16,076 bases of DNA, from assembly GCA_900772695.1 (NCBI GenBank), contig CAAGRO010000202.1, forward strand, positions 1-16,076, read 5' to 3'. The notes beneath the pieces were generated by a model. That model was not told the DNA's origin. It did not search any database and saw only the letters and a program-made list of their open reading frames with translations. A program made the translations under genes and the position numbers. Below are positions 1 to 6,730 of this stretch, piece after piece; positions within the stretch are counted from its first letter, which is position 1, and each line of letters starts with the position of its first letter. This DNA is from an uncultured Oribacterium sp. GTDB lineage: Bacteria; Bacillota; Clostridia; Lachnospirales; Lachnospiraceae.

Positions 1-1
1 G

Positions 2-1018
2 GTCGTCGAGGATTATCTGATCGACAGGGGCGGGTATGTGTATATCGAGAAAACGGGAAATAGAGTGAAGTCGCTCCGGTATGTTGATCCAGCGTACATA
101 GGCATCGAAAAGAATGCGGATCCGATCTTCAAGGATTACATGATTTCGGTAAACGGAGAGCGCTACAAGCCGTATGAATTCCTGAAGCTTCTGAGAAATA
201 CCGTCGACGGTGCCGAAGGCCGGAGCGTCATCGAAGAGGCCCGGGCGCCGCTGATGGTCGGCTACCGGACTACACAGTTTCAGGACAGGCTGCTGAAGAC
301 GGGCGGAAGCAAAAAGGGCTTTCTGAAGTCGCCGAAGCACCTGACCGCCGAGGCGATCAAGGTCCTGAAGGAAGCATGGCACCGGATGTTTTCGGATAAT
401 ACCGAAAATGTGGTCGTGCTCAATGACGGTATGGAATTCCAGGAGAGCTCCGAGTCCTCGACAGAAATGCAGATAAACGAGAGCGTGAACACGCTTTCAA
501 AGCAGGTCTGCGAGATCTTCGGAGTGCCTGAAGCCCTTCTGGCACGAGACAGCGGACTCGCCACAAAGGAAGATAGAACGAACTTTATCCAGTATTGCAT
601 CCAGCCGATACTGGGCGCGATCGAGTGCGCGTTGAACAGAGACCTGCTGCTTGAATCCGAAAAGGGAAAATACAAATTCGTGGCGGATATATCCGAATTC
701 ACGAAGGCGGACTTGCTCGAGAGGTATCAGGCGTATGAGATCGCATCGCGGAACGGCTTCCTGCAGATCGATGAGGTTCGATTTAAGGAGAACGAGAAGC
801 CGCTCGGACTCGACTTCGTGAAGCTCGGGCTGCAGGACGTCCTCTACTACCCGAATAAGGGCGGCCTCACATTCATCCCGAACATGAACCAGATCGGAGG
901 CATCGATCTCGCGAGGGAAGACCGGAAGAAGGCCGAGGAAGAAAAGGAATTCCAGAGAAAATTAGCAGAAGCGCAGCTGAAAAAGCAGCTGCAGCAGCAG
1001 GAAGGAGGTAGCCAATGA
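2..1018 (+). CDS. Phage portal protein, HK97 family (5' partial)
   Basis: The reading frame is open from the first bases, so the N-terminus lies outside the window; 338 residues are visible. Portal proteins form the dodecameric ring at one capsid vertex, through which DNA is packaged and the tail is attached. The visible part has the HK97-type core: the stretch around SKQVCEIFGVPEALLA, then a helical region (NFIQYCIQPILGAIECAL), typical of the portal stem and wing. The C-terminus is charged and glutamine-rich, ending in a run of Lys, Glu and Gln likely to be helical. The GTG at 38 is an internal valine, not the start. The stop overlaps the ATG of the protease gene (ATGA), which indicates translational coupling. 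A terminase gene is expected upstream. Family assignment is by sequence resemblance and by the capsid and protease neighbours. Confidence 0.92.
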   Translation, partial: VVEDYLIDRGGYVYIEKTGNRVKSLRYVDPAYIGIEKNADPIFKDYMISVNGERYKPYEFLKLLRNTVDGAEGRSVIEEARAPLMVGYRTTQFQDRLLKTGGSKKGFLKSPKHLTAEAIKVLKEAWHRMFSDNTENVVVLNDGMEFQESSESSTEMQINESVNTLSKQVCEIFGVPEALLARDSGLATKEDRTNFIQYCIQPILGAIECALNRDLLLESEKGKYKFVADISEFTKADLLERYQAYEIASRNGFLQIDEVRFKENEKPLGLDFVKLGLQDVLYYPNKGGLTFIPNMNQIGGIDLAREDRKKAEEEKEFQRKLAEAQLKKQLQQQEGGSQ

Positions 1019-1602
1019 GAATAGAGATTCGGAGCGATTCAGTAGAAATCGACGGATATGTGAACGCAGTCGCCAGGGATTCGCGCCCTATTCGGGATAA
1101 GAAGTCCGGCACGAGATTCATCGAGCAGATCGTGCCTAAAGTCTTCACGAGGGCGCTGGAGCGGGCAGACGAAGTAAAACTGCTGCTCAATCACGAGAAA
1201 GACCGCGTACTGGGGTCGAGTAAGGATAACCTGGAGCTGCACGAGGACGCGATCGGGCTAAGAGCGCACGCCATCGTCACGGATCCGGAGGTCATCGAGA
1301 AGGCCAGAAAGCACGAGCTTCGTGGATGGTCATTCGGTTTCATCCCTAAGGACGTATCTGTAGAGGACGCGGGGAATGGAATCGAGCGGCGTTTCGTCGA
1401 GGACATGGATCTGATCGAGGTGTCCATCGTGGACAACCGAAAGCTCCCGGTTTACGAGGGGACATCGATCGAGGCGAGAGCCGAAGACGGAAACGCCACA
1501 TCGGAGGTGCTGGACACAAGGGCAGAGTATGTCGAGCACGAGCAGAAAAAGCCGGCTGATCTGAGTGACTTCAAGGTAAGAATTCTTGCGCTTGAGCATT
1601 AA
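1015..1602 (+). CDS. Prohead (capsid maturation) protease, HK97 family
   Basis: A 195-residue protein of the HK97 gp4 / peptidase S78 (U35) family, which cleaves the scaffold domain from the major capsid protein during procapsid maturation. The expected catalytic elements are visible: a histidine in LLNHE (His60), a serine in RGWSFGF (Ser106), and an acidic residue in the following IEVSIVD strand (Glu135 is the best candidate for the third member). The fold core covers about residues 10-145. The tail after that is acidic and probably disordered or self-processed. The start ATG at 1015 follows GGAGG at 1004-1008 and overlaps the portal stop. Its place between portal and capsid is the standard HK97 order. 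Confidence 0.93.
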   Translation: MRIEIRSDSVEIDGYVNAVARDSRPIRDKKSGTRFIEQIVPKVFTRALERADEVKLLLNHEKDRVLGSSKDNLELHEDAIGLRAHAIVTDPEVIEKARKHELRGWSFGFIPKDVSVEDAGNGIERRFVEDMDLIEVSIVDNRKLPVYEGTSIEARAEDGNATSEVLDTRAEYVEHEQKKPADLSDFKVRILALEH

Positions 1603-1622
1603 TATTTTAAGAGGAGAAGAGA

Positions 1623-2828
1623 ATGAGAAAGTACATCACAATGAGAAAGCACATCAAGGTAGCAAATGAAATCCAGTTCCGTGCAGAAGAGCTGAAGAGC
1701 CTCGAGGAGCAGAGAAACGAGGCCGTGCAGGCCATGAAGGACCTGACATCGGCGGCAGAGACCGAGAATAGAGCATTCAGCGAGGACGAGACAAAGAAGT
1801 TCGACGAGCTGGAAGAGACGGTTAAGAACCTCGACGCGTCTATCGAGAGAATGGAGCGCGCAAGAGATCTTAACCTGAACGCCGTTTCTACGAAGAAGAA
1901 GGAGCAGCTGACCACCGAGCAGCTCGAGGAGAGAGCGTTTGAGAACTACATCCGCGGCGTTGTCGAGGAGAGAGCAGAGACAAACCTCACAAAGGGCGAC
2001 AACGGTGCCGTGATCCCGAAGACCATCGCGAAGAAGATCATCCAGAAGGTTCACGAGATCTCCCCGCTTTACAACAAGGCTACGAAGTATAACGTGAAGG
2101 GAACACTCGAGATTCCGTACTATCCGGCAGACGGAAACGACATCGCGATGGCATACGCAAGCGAGTTCACAGAGCTTGAGTCTCACTCTGGCAAGTTCGG
2201 TTCTGTTGAGCTGACCGGATTCCTCGCAGGCGCTCTCACGAAGGTCGCAAAGAGTCTCATCAACAACAGCGATTTTGACATCGTTTCGTTTGTAGTGAAC
2301 GAGATGGCAAATACGGTCAGCCGCTGGGTTGAAGGCCAGCTCCTGAACGGTACAGAGAGCAAGGTTACAGGAATGATTTCCGGCATCACTCAGACCGTGA
2401 CAGCTGCTTCCGCAACCGCGATCACCGCAGATGAGCTGATCGAGCTGCAGGAGTCCATCCCGGATGCATTACAGGGTAACGCGTGCTGGATCATGAGCAG
2501 AGCGACCAGATCGGCAATCCGCAAGCTGAAGGACAACGAAGGCAGATACATCCTCAACCAGGACGCAACCACGAAGTGGGGCTACACCCTGTTCGGCAAG
2601 CCGGTATATGTATCTGAGAACATGAACGACATGGCAGCAGGCAAGGCGGCAATCGTATATGGCGATCTTTCCGGTCTCGCCGTGAAGCTCTCCGAGGCAA
2701 TGGAGATTCAGATTCTTCGTGAGAAGTTCGCAACCCAGCACGCTGTCGGCGTAGTTGCATGGACGGAGTTCGACGCGAAGGTCGAGAACGCCCAGAAGCT
2801 TGCCAAGCTCGTGATGAAGGCTGCGTGA
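1623..2828 (+). CDS. Major capsid protein, HK97 fold
   Basis: A 401-residue Phage_capsid-family protein forming the icosahedral shell. Residues about 8-100 are very rich in Glu, Lys, Arg and Leu and read as a coiled coil. This matches the scaffolding delta domain that the upstream protease removes. The shell domain begins around residue 115-126 (GAVIPKTIAKKII) and continues through FTELESHSGKFG and LTKVAKSLINNS to the end, as in HK97-type capsids. The chosen ATG at 1623 lies 6 bases after AGGAG (1612-1616). A second ATG at 1641 starts a near-copy of the first six codons. The cleavage site cannot be placed exactly by eye. The gene is preceded by a 20-base gap, the only untranslated spacer in the head block. 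Confidence 0.94.
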   Translation: MRKYITMRKHIKVANEIQFRAEELKSLEEQRNEAVQAMKDLTSAAETENRAFSEDETKKFDELEETVKNLDASIERMERARDLNLNAVSTKKKEQLTTEQLEERAFENYIRGVVEERAETNLTKGDNGAVIPKTIAKKIIQKVHEISPLYNKATKYNVKGTLEIPYYPADGNDIAMAYASEFTELESHSGKFGSVELTGFLAGALTKVAKSLINNSDFDIVSFVVNEMANTVSRWVEGQLLNGTESKVTGMISGITQTVTAASATAITADELIELQESIPDALQGNACWIMSRATRSAIRKLKDNEGRYILNQDATTKWGYTLFGKPVYVSENMNDMAAGKAAIVYGDLSGLAVKLSEAMEIQILREKFATQHAVGVVAWTEFDAKVENAQKLAKLVMKAA

Positions 2829-2833
2829 TAAGC

Positions 2834-3022
2834 ATGAAGGTTAAGGCAAAGGTTAGTTTTTCTGGCCTTGTCTCAATGGCAGCAGGCGATACTGCAGTGA
2901 TCACAGACGATGTGATCCTGCAGGACCTCCTGCAGGCAGGGTACGTGGAAGTCGTAAAGGCGGCCACGAAGGAGGCACCGACAGATGAAAGTAAGCGAGT
3001 TAGATCTAAGCGCAGTAAGTAA
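2834..3022 (+). CDS. Small head-region protein of unknown function
   Basis: A 62-residue ORF starting with ATG at 2834, five bases after the capsid stop. I do not recognise a named family. The sequence has a beta-rich centre (VSFSGLVSMAAGDTAVI) and a short helix-like segment (LQDLLQAGYVEVV), and ends in a strongly basic tail (SKRVRSKRSK). Small proteins with this look, a short strand-helix motif reading like 'LLQAGYVE', are common between capsid and connector genes of Firmicutes phages. The last 38 bases overlap the next gene in another frame, so the basic tail is encoded in dual-coding DNA. The ribosome site is weak (GAAGG at about 2816-2820), so translation may depend on coupling to the capsid gene. 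A longer reading from further upstream would overlap the capsid gene heavily and is less likely. Confidence 0.7.
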   Translation: MKVKAKVSFSGLVSMAAGDTAVITDDVILQDLLQAGYVEVVKAATKEAPTDESKRVRSKRSK

Positions 3023-3308
3023 TTACTGCAGAATCATTGAAGAGGACCTCACAGATATCGAGAAGGCCGAACTGGAAGGCCTGAAGAGGGCTGCAATCAA
3101 GTATTGCACAGGGTACACAGGACTCACAGAAGCACAGCTCGATGAGCACGAAGACATCACAATCGCCGTGCTCACGCTGATCGGGGACATGTACGACAAC
3201 CGGCAGATGTATGTTGACAAGGCGCATATTAATCGTACGGCTGACACGATCCTCGGAATGCACTGCGTGAACTGGATCCCGGACGAGGTGATTTCCGATG
3301 GCAATTAA
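2985..3308 (+). CDS. Head-tail connector protein, gp6-like
   Basis: A 107-residue, largely helical protein resembling the HK97 gp6 / SPP1 gp15 family (Phage_connect_1). These proteins form a ring below the portal and make the first adaptor of the neck. Visible hallmarks are the helix containing KRAAIKYCTGYTGL, the acidic ITIAVLTLIGDMYDNRQM segment with its conserved DMYDNR pattern, and the C-terminal stretch after ADTILG. The ATG at 2985 is preceded by AAGGAGG (2969-2975), a strong site lying inside the previous gene. The gene overlaps the 62-residue gene by 38 bases and the next gene by 11 bases, a tightly coupled series. Position right after the capsid is standard. Confidence 0.88.
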   Translation: MKVSELDLSAVSNYCRIIEEDLTDIEKAELEGLKRAAIKYCTGYTGLTEAQLDEHEDITIAVLTLIGDMYDNRQMYVDKAHINRTADTILGMHCVNWIPDEVISDGN

Positions 3309-3642
3309 CGCAGGACGGCTTAAAAAGCATATCGAGATCTGGCGGTATGTGAGCACCGTCAACGACGCCGGATCGGATGTGAACAGGCTCGAAAAGGTCA
3401 AAACCGTATTTGGTGAGATCCGTCCGGTCAGAGGCTCGGAGTATACGGAGTATTACAAAGAGCAGCACGAGCTGTCGATAAAGGCCACGCTGCGTTACTG
3501 GGCAGGGCTGAAGGCGACAGATGTTCTCGTATACCATGGCCGGCAGTATCTGATCCAGTCCATTATCAATCCGGAGGAGGCGAACTACATTCTCGAAGTC
3601 ATGTGCGTAGAGAAGAACGAGAAACGGAAACCGGAGGCATGA
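3298..3642 (+). CDS. Head closure / head-tail adaptor protein
   Basis: A 114-residue protein of the phage_H_T_join type (SPP1 gp16-like stopper). It attaches below the connector ring and closes the DNA channel once the head is full. The family pattern is present: an N-terminal GRLKKHIEIWRY strand, an acidic loop, IRPVRGSEYTEY in the middle, a beta-rich LSIKATLRYW segment and the HGRQYLIQSIINP strand-turn. The ATG at 3298 sits 7 bases after GAGGTG (3285-3290) and within the end of the connector gene. The next start follows 2 bases after this stop. Confidence 0.88.
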   Translation: MAINAGRLKKHIEIWRYVSTVNDAGSDVNRLEKVKTVFGEIRPVRGSEYTEYYKEQHELSIKATLRYWAGLKATDVLVYHGRQYLIQSIINPEEANYILEVMCVEKNEKRKPEA

Positions 3643-3643
3643 T

Positions 3644-4105
3644 ATGGCGGATAACTTTACGATCGATTTCAAGGGGCTCGACAAAGATCTTGCAACAGTG
3701 ATCAATAAATATCCGGACGAAACGGAAAAGTTCATGCGGAAAGAAGCGTCAAGGTGGAAAAAGGACTGCAACGATAACGGCTATGGGAAGTACACCGGAG
3801 CGACGCAGAAATCGAGATTCAAAAAGAAGGGCGTAGAGAAAAAGATAAAGCCGATATCAAAGTGCTGGAAGACGGTGAAAGAGGAGAATATCTGGCATCA
3901 GGTGAACGAGGTACAGATAAAGAACACAAGCAAGATATTCCATCTTCTGGAGAACGGACACGTAAAATGGCTGTTCGGCAAAAACACGGGTGGCTACGTG
4001 CCAGGTAAGCACTGGGCAGAAAAAACCCGCGAGGAATGGAGAGACAAGTTCCCTTCGGACGTGAAGGACCATGTCGACGATATGTTGGGGAGGCATAACC
4101 TGTGA
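3644..4105 (+). CDS. HK97 gp10-like head-tail/tail completion protein
   Basis: A 153-residue, highly basic protein resembling the HK97 gp10-like family (XkdI position in PBSX). These proteins act at the neck or tail completion step. Visible features are an N-terminal FKGLDKDLATVINKYPDET helix region, a lysine-rich middle (residues about 25-85), and the typical LLENGHVKWLFGKNTGGYVPGKH segment, where the family keeps a conserved glycine-histidine pattern. A conserved C-terminal helix follows. The ATG at 3644 lies 6 bases after GGAGG (3633-3637). The stop overlaps the GTG of the next gene. Confidence 0.85.
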   Translation: MADNFTIDFKGLDKDLATVINKYPDETEKFMRKEASRWKKDCNDNGYGKYTGATQKSRFKKKGVEKKIKPISKCWKTVKEENIWHQVNEVQIKNTSKIFHLLENGHVKWLFGKNTGGYVPGKHWAEKTREEWRDKFPSDVKDHVDDMLGRHNL

Positions 4106-4545
4106 TTGAATTAATTGAATTAAAGGCCGCCTGCAACGGCGTCCTGAGGGCGCTGCGCCCGGAGATGAAGATTTATGGATCCGATACGACCGGAGCGCTC
4201 GACAGACCGTCATTCTACACGGAAATAGTTCCGTATAGCACGGTATACCTTACGAAGAACACGGCAAAGCAGAGCTGCGGGTTCAAAATATCGCTGATGG
4301 AGGAAACGACGAACGAGGTATTTGAGCTCACATTGCTGGCAGCCATTCGGAGGGCATTCGGGCTGAAGCTCGATGTGGCAGAACGGAAGATCACCATATC
4401 AAGCGTCGAGAGTGAGTATACAGGCTCTAAAAACGATGTATTTCAAATTACTATCAAAATGGAATGGTACGACACCATCACAGAGGCCGAGAAGCACGAC
4501 CTGATGATGGAGGTACAGTATCGTCAAAAGGTTAATGGAGGATAA
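4102..4545 (+). CDS. Tail terminator-like protein (DUF6838-like, XkdJ position)
   Basis: A 147-residue protein located where contractile-tailed Firmicutes phages encode the tail terminator, just before the sheath. It starts at GTG 4102 with GGGGAGG (4086-4092) upstream. The GTG overlaps the previous TGA. The sequence alternates helix (LIELKAACNGVLRAL, then LTLLAAIRRAFGLKL) and strand (RPSFYTEIVPYS, KISLMEETTNEVFE, DVFQITIKMEWYD), consistent with the small alpha/beta fold of tail terminators. Such proteins cap the tube and sheath and dock the tail to the head. The name rests on resemblance to the family annotated as phage tail terminator / DUF6838 and on position. No catalytic motif is expected. 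Confidence 0.65.
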   Translation: MIELIELKAACNGVLRALRPEMKIYGSDTTGALDRPSFYTEIVPYSTVYLTKNTAKQSCGFKISLMEETTNEVFELTLLAAIRRAFGLKLDVAERKITISSVESEYTGSKNDVFQITIKMEWYDTITEAEKHDLMMEVQYRQKVNGG

Positions 4546-4551
4546 AAGGAC

Positions 4552-5634
4552 ATGGCTAAATTAACATCCCCGGAGGTCAACATTTCTTTTGTTGAGAAGG
4601 GCGCATCCGCCATCCAGCGGAGCGAGCATGGAATCGTGGCCCTCGTCGTAAAGGACGCTGTAACAGGCGGCCCATTTACAGTATATTCCGTGGCGGATAT
4701 TCCTGAGGGCATGACGGACGCGAATAAGAAGTCCGTAAAGGATGCGCTGATCGGTTATCAGGTGGCACCGAAGAAGGTTCTCGTGTATTGTATGAACCCG
4801 GCGGCTGAGAAGCTCGAGGCAGAGTACACAAAGATGATGGGATATTTCGGACGCACAAAGTTCGACTGGATGGCGATCCCGACCGTTGAAACAGACGGGA
4901 AGACACAGGACGTTGCAAGCTGGATCAAGTCGCTCAGATCAACCGAGAAGCTCATGCGTAAGGTGGTCCTTCCGAACAGCGCGAGTGACAGCGAAGGCGT
5001 AGTAAATGTCACATCCAGCCTCTTTACGGCGGACGGAACCGAGATTACGCCGGAAAACTGCTGTGCAAGAGTCGCCGGAATCATTTGCGGAACGCCAATG
5101 AGAATCGCTGCGACATACGCGCCTATTCTCGAGGCAGCAGACTGCACGCGCCTCAGCAAGGAGGATGCAGATCAGAAGGTCGGAAACGGAGAGCTCGTAT
5201 TCATCTGGGATGGCGAGAAGGTGAAGCTCAACAGAGCGGTAAACTCATTCACGACCACAACAGACACGAAGGGCGACAGCTTCAAGAAGATCAAGCTCGT
5301 TGAGATCATGGACATGATCTATGAAGACATCAAGAGCACAGCCGAAGACAGCTACATCGGAAAGTATGCGAACAGCTATGATAATAAGTGCTTACTTATT
5401 ACGGCTATCAATGCATATTTCAACGAGCTGATCCGCACCGGCCTACTGGCTTCCGGAACGTGTGAGATTGATATTGATGCGCAGAGAAATTATCTGCAGA
5501 GCCAGGGGGAAAAGGTTGAGGAAATGTCTGATCAGGACATCAAGGAAGCAGAGACAGGCAGCAGAGTATTCCTGATGGCGCACATCAAGATCCTTGACGC
5601 AATGGAAGACATCAATCTCGAAATCAATATCTAA
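4552..5634 (+). CDS. xkdK: Contractile tail sheath protein (XkdK / diffocin-sheath-like)
   Basis: A 360-residue sheath protein that polymerises around the tail tube and contracts on infection. The C-terminal third shows the family signature: NSYDNKCLLITAINAY, an acidic strand with EIDIDAQRNYLQSQG, and the final VFLMAHIKILDAMEDINL strand that is swapped between subunits in assembled sheaths. The middle has CCARVAGIICGTP, the conserved AGLIAGTP-like motif. At 360 residues it is shorter than PBSX XkdK (about 466) and close to the R-type diffocin sheath, which it resembles from memory. The protruding inserted domain of larger sheaths therefore seems to be absent. The ATG at 4552 has GGAGG (4537-4541) 10 bases upstream. 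Its presence defines the virion as a myovirus. Confidence 0.95.
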   Translation: MAKLTSPEVNISFVEKGASAIQRSEHGIVALVVKDAVTGGPFTVYSVADIPEGMTDANKKSVKDALIGYQVAPKKVLVYCMNPAAEKLEAEYTKMMGYFGRTKFDWMAIPTVETDGKTQDVASWIKSLRSTEKLMRKVVLPNSASDSEGVVNVTSSLFTADGTEITPENCCARVAGIICGTPMRIAATYAPILEAADCTRLSKEDADQKVGNGELVFIWDGEKVKLNRAVNSFTTTTDTKGDSFKKIKLVEIMDMIYEDIKSTAEDSYIGKYANSYDNKCLLITAINAYFNELIRTGLLASGTCEIDIDAQRNYLQSQGEKVEEMSDQDIKEAETGSRVFLMAHIKILDAMEDINLEINI

Positions 5635-5646
5635 GGAGGTACTGAT

Positions 5647-6081
5647 ATGAATGGATATACAGCTGATCAGGTGATTAACGGCACCTGGGGAGAGGCGTGG
5701 TTCGATGATGATTATATGGCGGAAGTAACCGCCCTCAAGCTCGAGATCAACGCAAAGTACACTGCCGTCACACGTGCGCGCAAGCTCGTAGACGGCCAGA
5801 AGCTGACCGGAGTCGAGCCAAAGGGGTCGGTGAAGATGAACAAGGTATCATCCCGGATGGCGAAGAAGATTTCGGACAGCTTAAAGGCAGGAAAGGCACC
5901 GAGTATCAAGATCATTTCAAAGCTCGCAGATCCGGACGCATTAGGCGCCGAGAGAGTCGTGGCGTACGGATGCAAGTTCGATAAAGCGATTCTTGCAGAC
6001 TGGGAGGCTGGGAAGATCGGAGAGGAATCGTACGACTTTACGGCGGATGACTGGGATTTCCTCGATTATATTGACGCATAG
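5647..6081 (+). CDS. xkdM: Tail tube protein (XkdM-like)
   Basis: A 144-residue protein of the PBSX XkdM / DUF2001 family, which forms the inner tube that the sheath surrounds and DNA passes through. Supporting sequence: the N-terminal VINGTWGEAWFD start, VTALKLEINAKY, the KLVDGQKLTGVEPKGSVK loop, KIISKLADPDALGAERV, and the C-terminal ESYDFTADDWDFLD. The start ATG at 5647 is 6 bases after a near-perfect AAGGAGGT (5633-5640). It follows the sheath by 12 bases and is followed by a strong hairpin. Sheath and tube are the two most abundant tail proteins, and both carry good ribosome sites. Confidence 0.94.
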   Translation: MNGYTADQVINGTWGEAWFDDDYMAEVTALKLEINAKYTAVTRARKLVDGQKLTGVEPKGSVKMNKVSSRMAKKISDSLKAGKAPSIKIISKLADPDALGAERVVAYGCKFDKAILADWEAGKIGEESYDFTADDWDFLDYIDA

Positions 6082-6083
6082 TT

Positions 6084-6118
6084 AAAATGCACTCGGGCAG
6101 TTCGCCCGAGTACATTTT
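6084..6118 (+). terminator. Long hairpin after the tail tube gene, terminator-like
   Basis: Immediately after the tube stop, ACTCGGGC (6091-6098) pairs perfectly with GCCCGAGT (6104-6111) around a five-base loop. The stem extends outward, after one C/A mismatch, by six more pairs, AAAATG (6084-6089) with CATTTT (6113-6118). The right arm ends in TTTT followed by GTT. This is the shape of an intrinsic terminator, and the A tract on the left makes it potentially bidirectional. Because essential tail genes follow with no visible new promoter, it more likely thins transcription or protects the mRNA 3' end than stops it fully. It may help make tube and sheath outnumber the chaperone and tape measure. 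Confidence 0.75.
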
Positions 6119-6134
6119 GTTAGGAGACACGAAT

Positions 6135-6560
6135 ATGGAAACAAATATGAATTTACTTGCCAAACTGATGCTCATTGATAAGGGCGAATTTGCGAAGGAT
6201 AGAACGGCGGAAATGCCAGCGAAGAGGCTTTCTGAAATTATTGGTGAGCCGGTCACACTGAAGCTCAGAGCACTTTCCGGTGATACGTTCATGGATATCA
6301 CGACCAGGATTGTCGGGAAGAACGGAAAGGCAGATTATGGCAAGAGCTACGACGTGAATGCGTTTCTTGTTGTTGAGGGCCTCATAGAGCCGAACGTGAA
6401 GGATTCAGCACTTCAGAAGCATTTCGGAGTCGAGACGCCGAAGGAGCTGGTAAAACTGTTCTTCCCTGGCGGAGAGCTGATGGATGTTGCGAATAAAATC
6501 ACGGAGCTTTCCGGATTTGATAAGTCTGATAAAGAAATTGAGGACGAAGTAAAAAACTGA
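6135..6560 (+). CDS. xkdN: Tail assembly chaperone, short form (XkdN-like)
   Basis: A 141-residue protein of the Phage XkdN-like tail assembly chaperone family (equivalent of lambda gpG). It coats the tape measure before tube polymerisation. Visible features are MNLLAKLMLIDKGEF near the start, RLSEIIGEPVTLKLRALSGD and the helical KELVKLFFPGGELMDVANKI segment. The chosen ATG at 6135 is 8 bases after TAGGAG (6121-6126). An in-frame ATG at 6087 lies inside the terminator stem and has no ribosome site, so it is rejected. The last codons, gta aaa aac tga, contain a heptamer for -1 slippage, so this is the product of the majority of ribosomes that do not shift. Confidence 0.92.
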   Translation: METNMNLLAKLMLIDKGEFAKDRTAEMPAKRLSEIIGEPVTLKLRALSGDTFMDITTRIVGKNGKADYGKSYDVNAFLVVEGLIEPNVKDSALQKHFGVETPKELVKLFFPGGELMDVANKITELSGFDKSDKEIEDEVKN

Positions 6561-6727
6561 TAACGTCTGACGGTGAGGCGAGCGTAGCATATGCGCTTTT
6601 CAGGCTACACGGATGGAAACCGTCGGACTACTACTCCATGGGATATGGCGAGCGGAGGATAACGGCAGCGTTTATGCGCAAGGAAGCCGAAGACAACGAA
6701 GCCATTGCCAGGGCGCAAGAGGTGTAA
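6135..6727 (+). CDS. Tail assembly chaperone, long form made by -1 frameshift
   Basis: Predicted 197-residue fusion, lambda gpGT-like. Ribosomes read 6135-6557, slip back one base on A AAA AAC (6551-6557), and continue at CTG 6557 in the -1 frame to TAA 6725-6727. This adds 56 residues beginning LITSDGEASVAYALFRLHGW and ending ARAQEV. The extension is open across the whole gap between chaperone and tape measure and has protein-like composition. It contains ALFRLHGWKPSDYY, the kind of segment seen in the T-type extensions of other chaperones, which recruits tube subunits. It has no convincing start or ribosome site of its own: the internal ATGs at 6638 and 6674 are too far in and unsupported. 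A slippery site, spacing and stem-loop all in place make frameshifting very likely, but the ratio cannot be read from sequence. Confidence 0.85.
6551..6557 (+). promoter_or_regulatory. -1 ribosomal frameshift slippery heptamer
   Basis: The sequence A AAA AAC is in the exact X XXY YYZ phase with respect to the chaperone frame (gta aaa aac tga) and is directly followed by the stop codon. A AAA AAC is a canonical and efficient -1 heptamer. Both tRNAs can re-pair on AAA AAA after a one-base slip. The heptamer links the short chaperone frame to the open -1 frame that fills the region up to the tape measure. Confidence 0.85.
6565..6628 (+). promoter_or_regulatory. Stimulatory stem-loop for the frameshift
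   Basis: GTCTGACGGT (6565-6574) pairs with ACCGTCGGAC (6619-6628) over ten base pairs with one G-U wobble. The first stem base is separated from the slippery heptamer by seven bases (6558-6564), the spacing usual for stimulators of -1 frameshifting. Within the 44-base loop, GTAGC (6584-6588) can pair with GCTAC (6604-6608) to form an inner hairpin. The outer stem would meet the ribosome when the heptamer occupies the P and A sites. A pseudoknot is possible but I did not identify one. Confidence 0.75.
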
Positions 6728-6730
6728 CAG

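Noticed and set aside
1599..2186. A 195-codon open frame on the minus strand, antisense to the protease end and capsid start
   Set aside because: It lies wholly opposite the capsid gene, is leucine/cysteine-rich in a way typical of antisense frames of Glu/Lys-rich genes, and has no ribosome site or recognisable family.
2759..2833. A longer form of the 62-residue protein starting within the capsid gene
   Set aside because: It would overlap the capsid gene by 70 bases, and the extra residues look like an off-frame reading of capsid codons.
3229..3771. A 180-codon minus-strand open frame opposite the head-tail adaptor genes
   Set aside because: It spans two well-supported forward genes, and its composition is that of a shadow frame. 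No start signal was seen.
6087..6134. An earlier in-frame ATG for the chaperone at 6087
   Set aside because: It lies inside the hairpin stem and lacks a ribosome site. ATG 6135 has TAGGAG at the right distance.
6561..6730. The region after the chaperone stop as an independent small gene or as non-coding DNA
   Set aside because: The only ATGs in the -1 frame (6638, 6674) lack ribosome sites and fall deep in the frame. The slippery site and stem explain the open frame as a frameshift extension.
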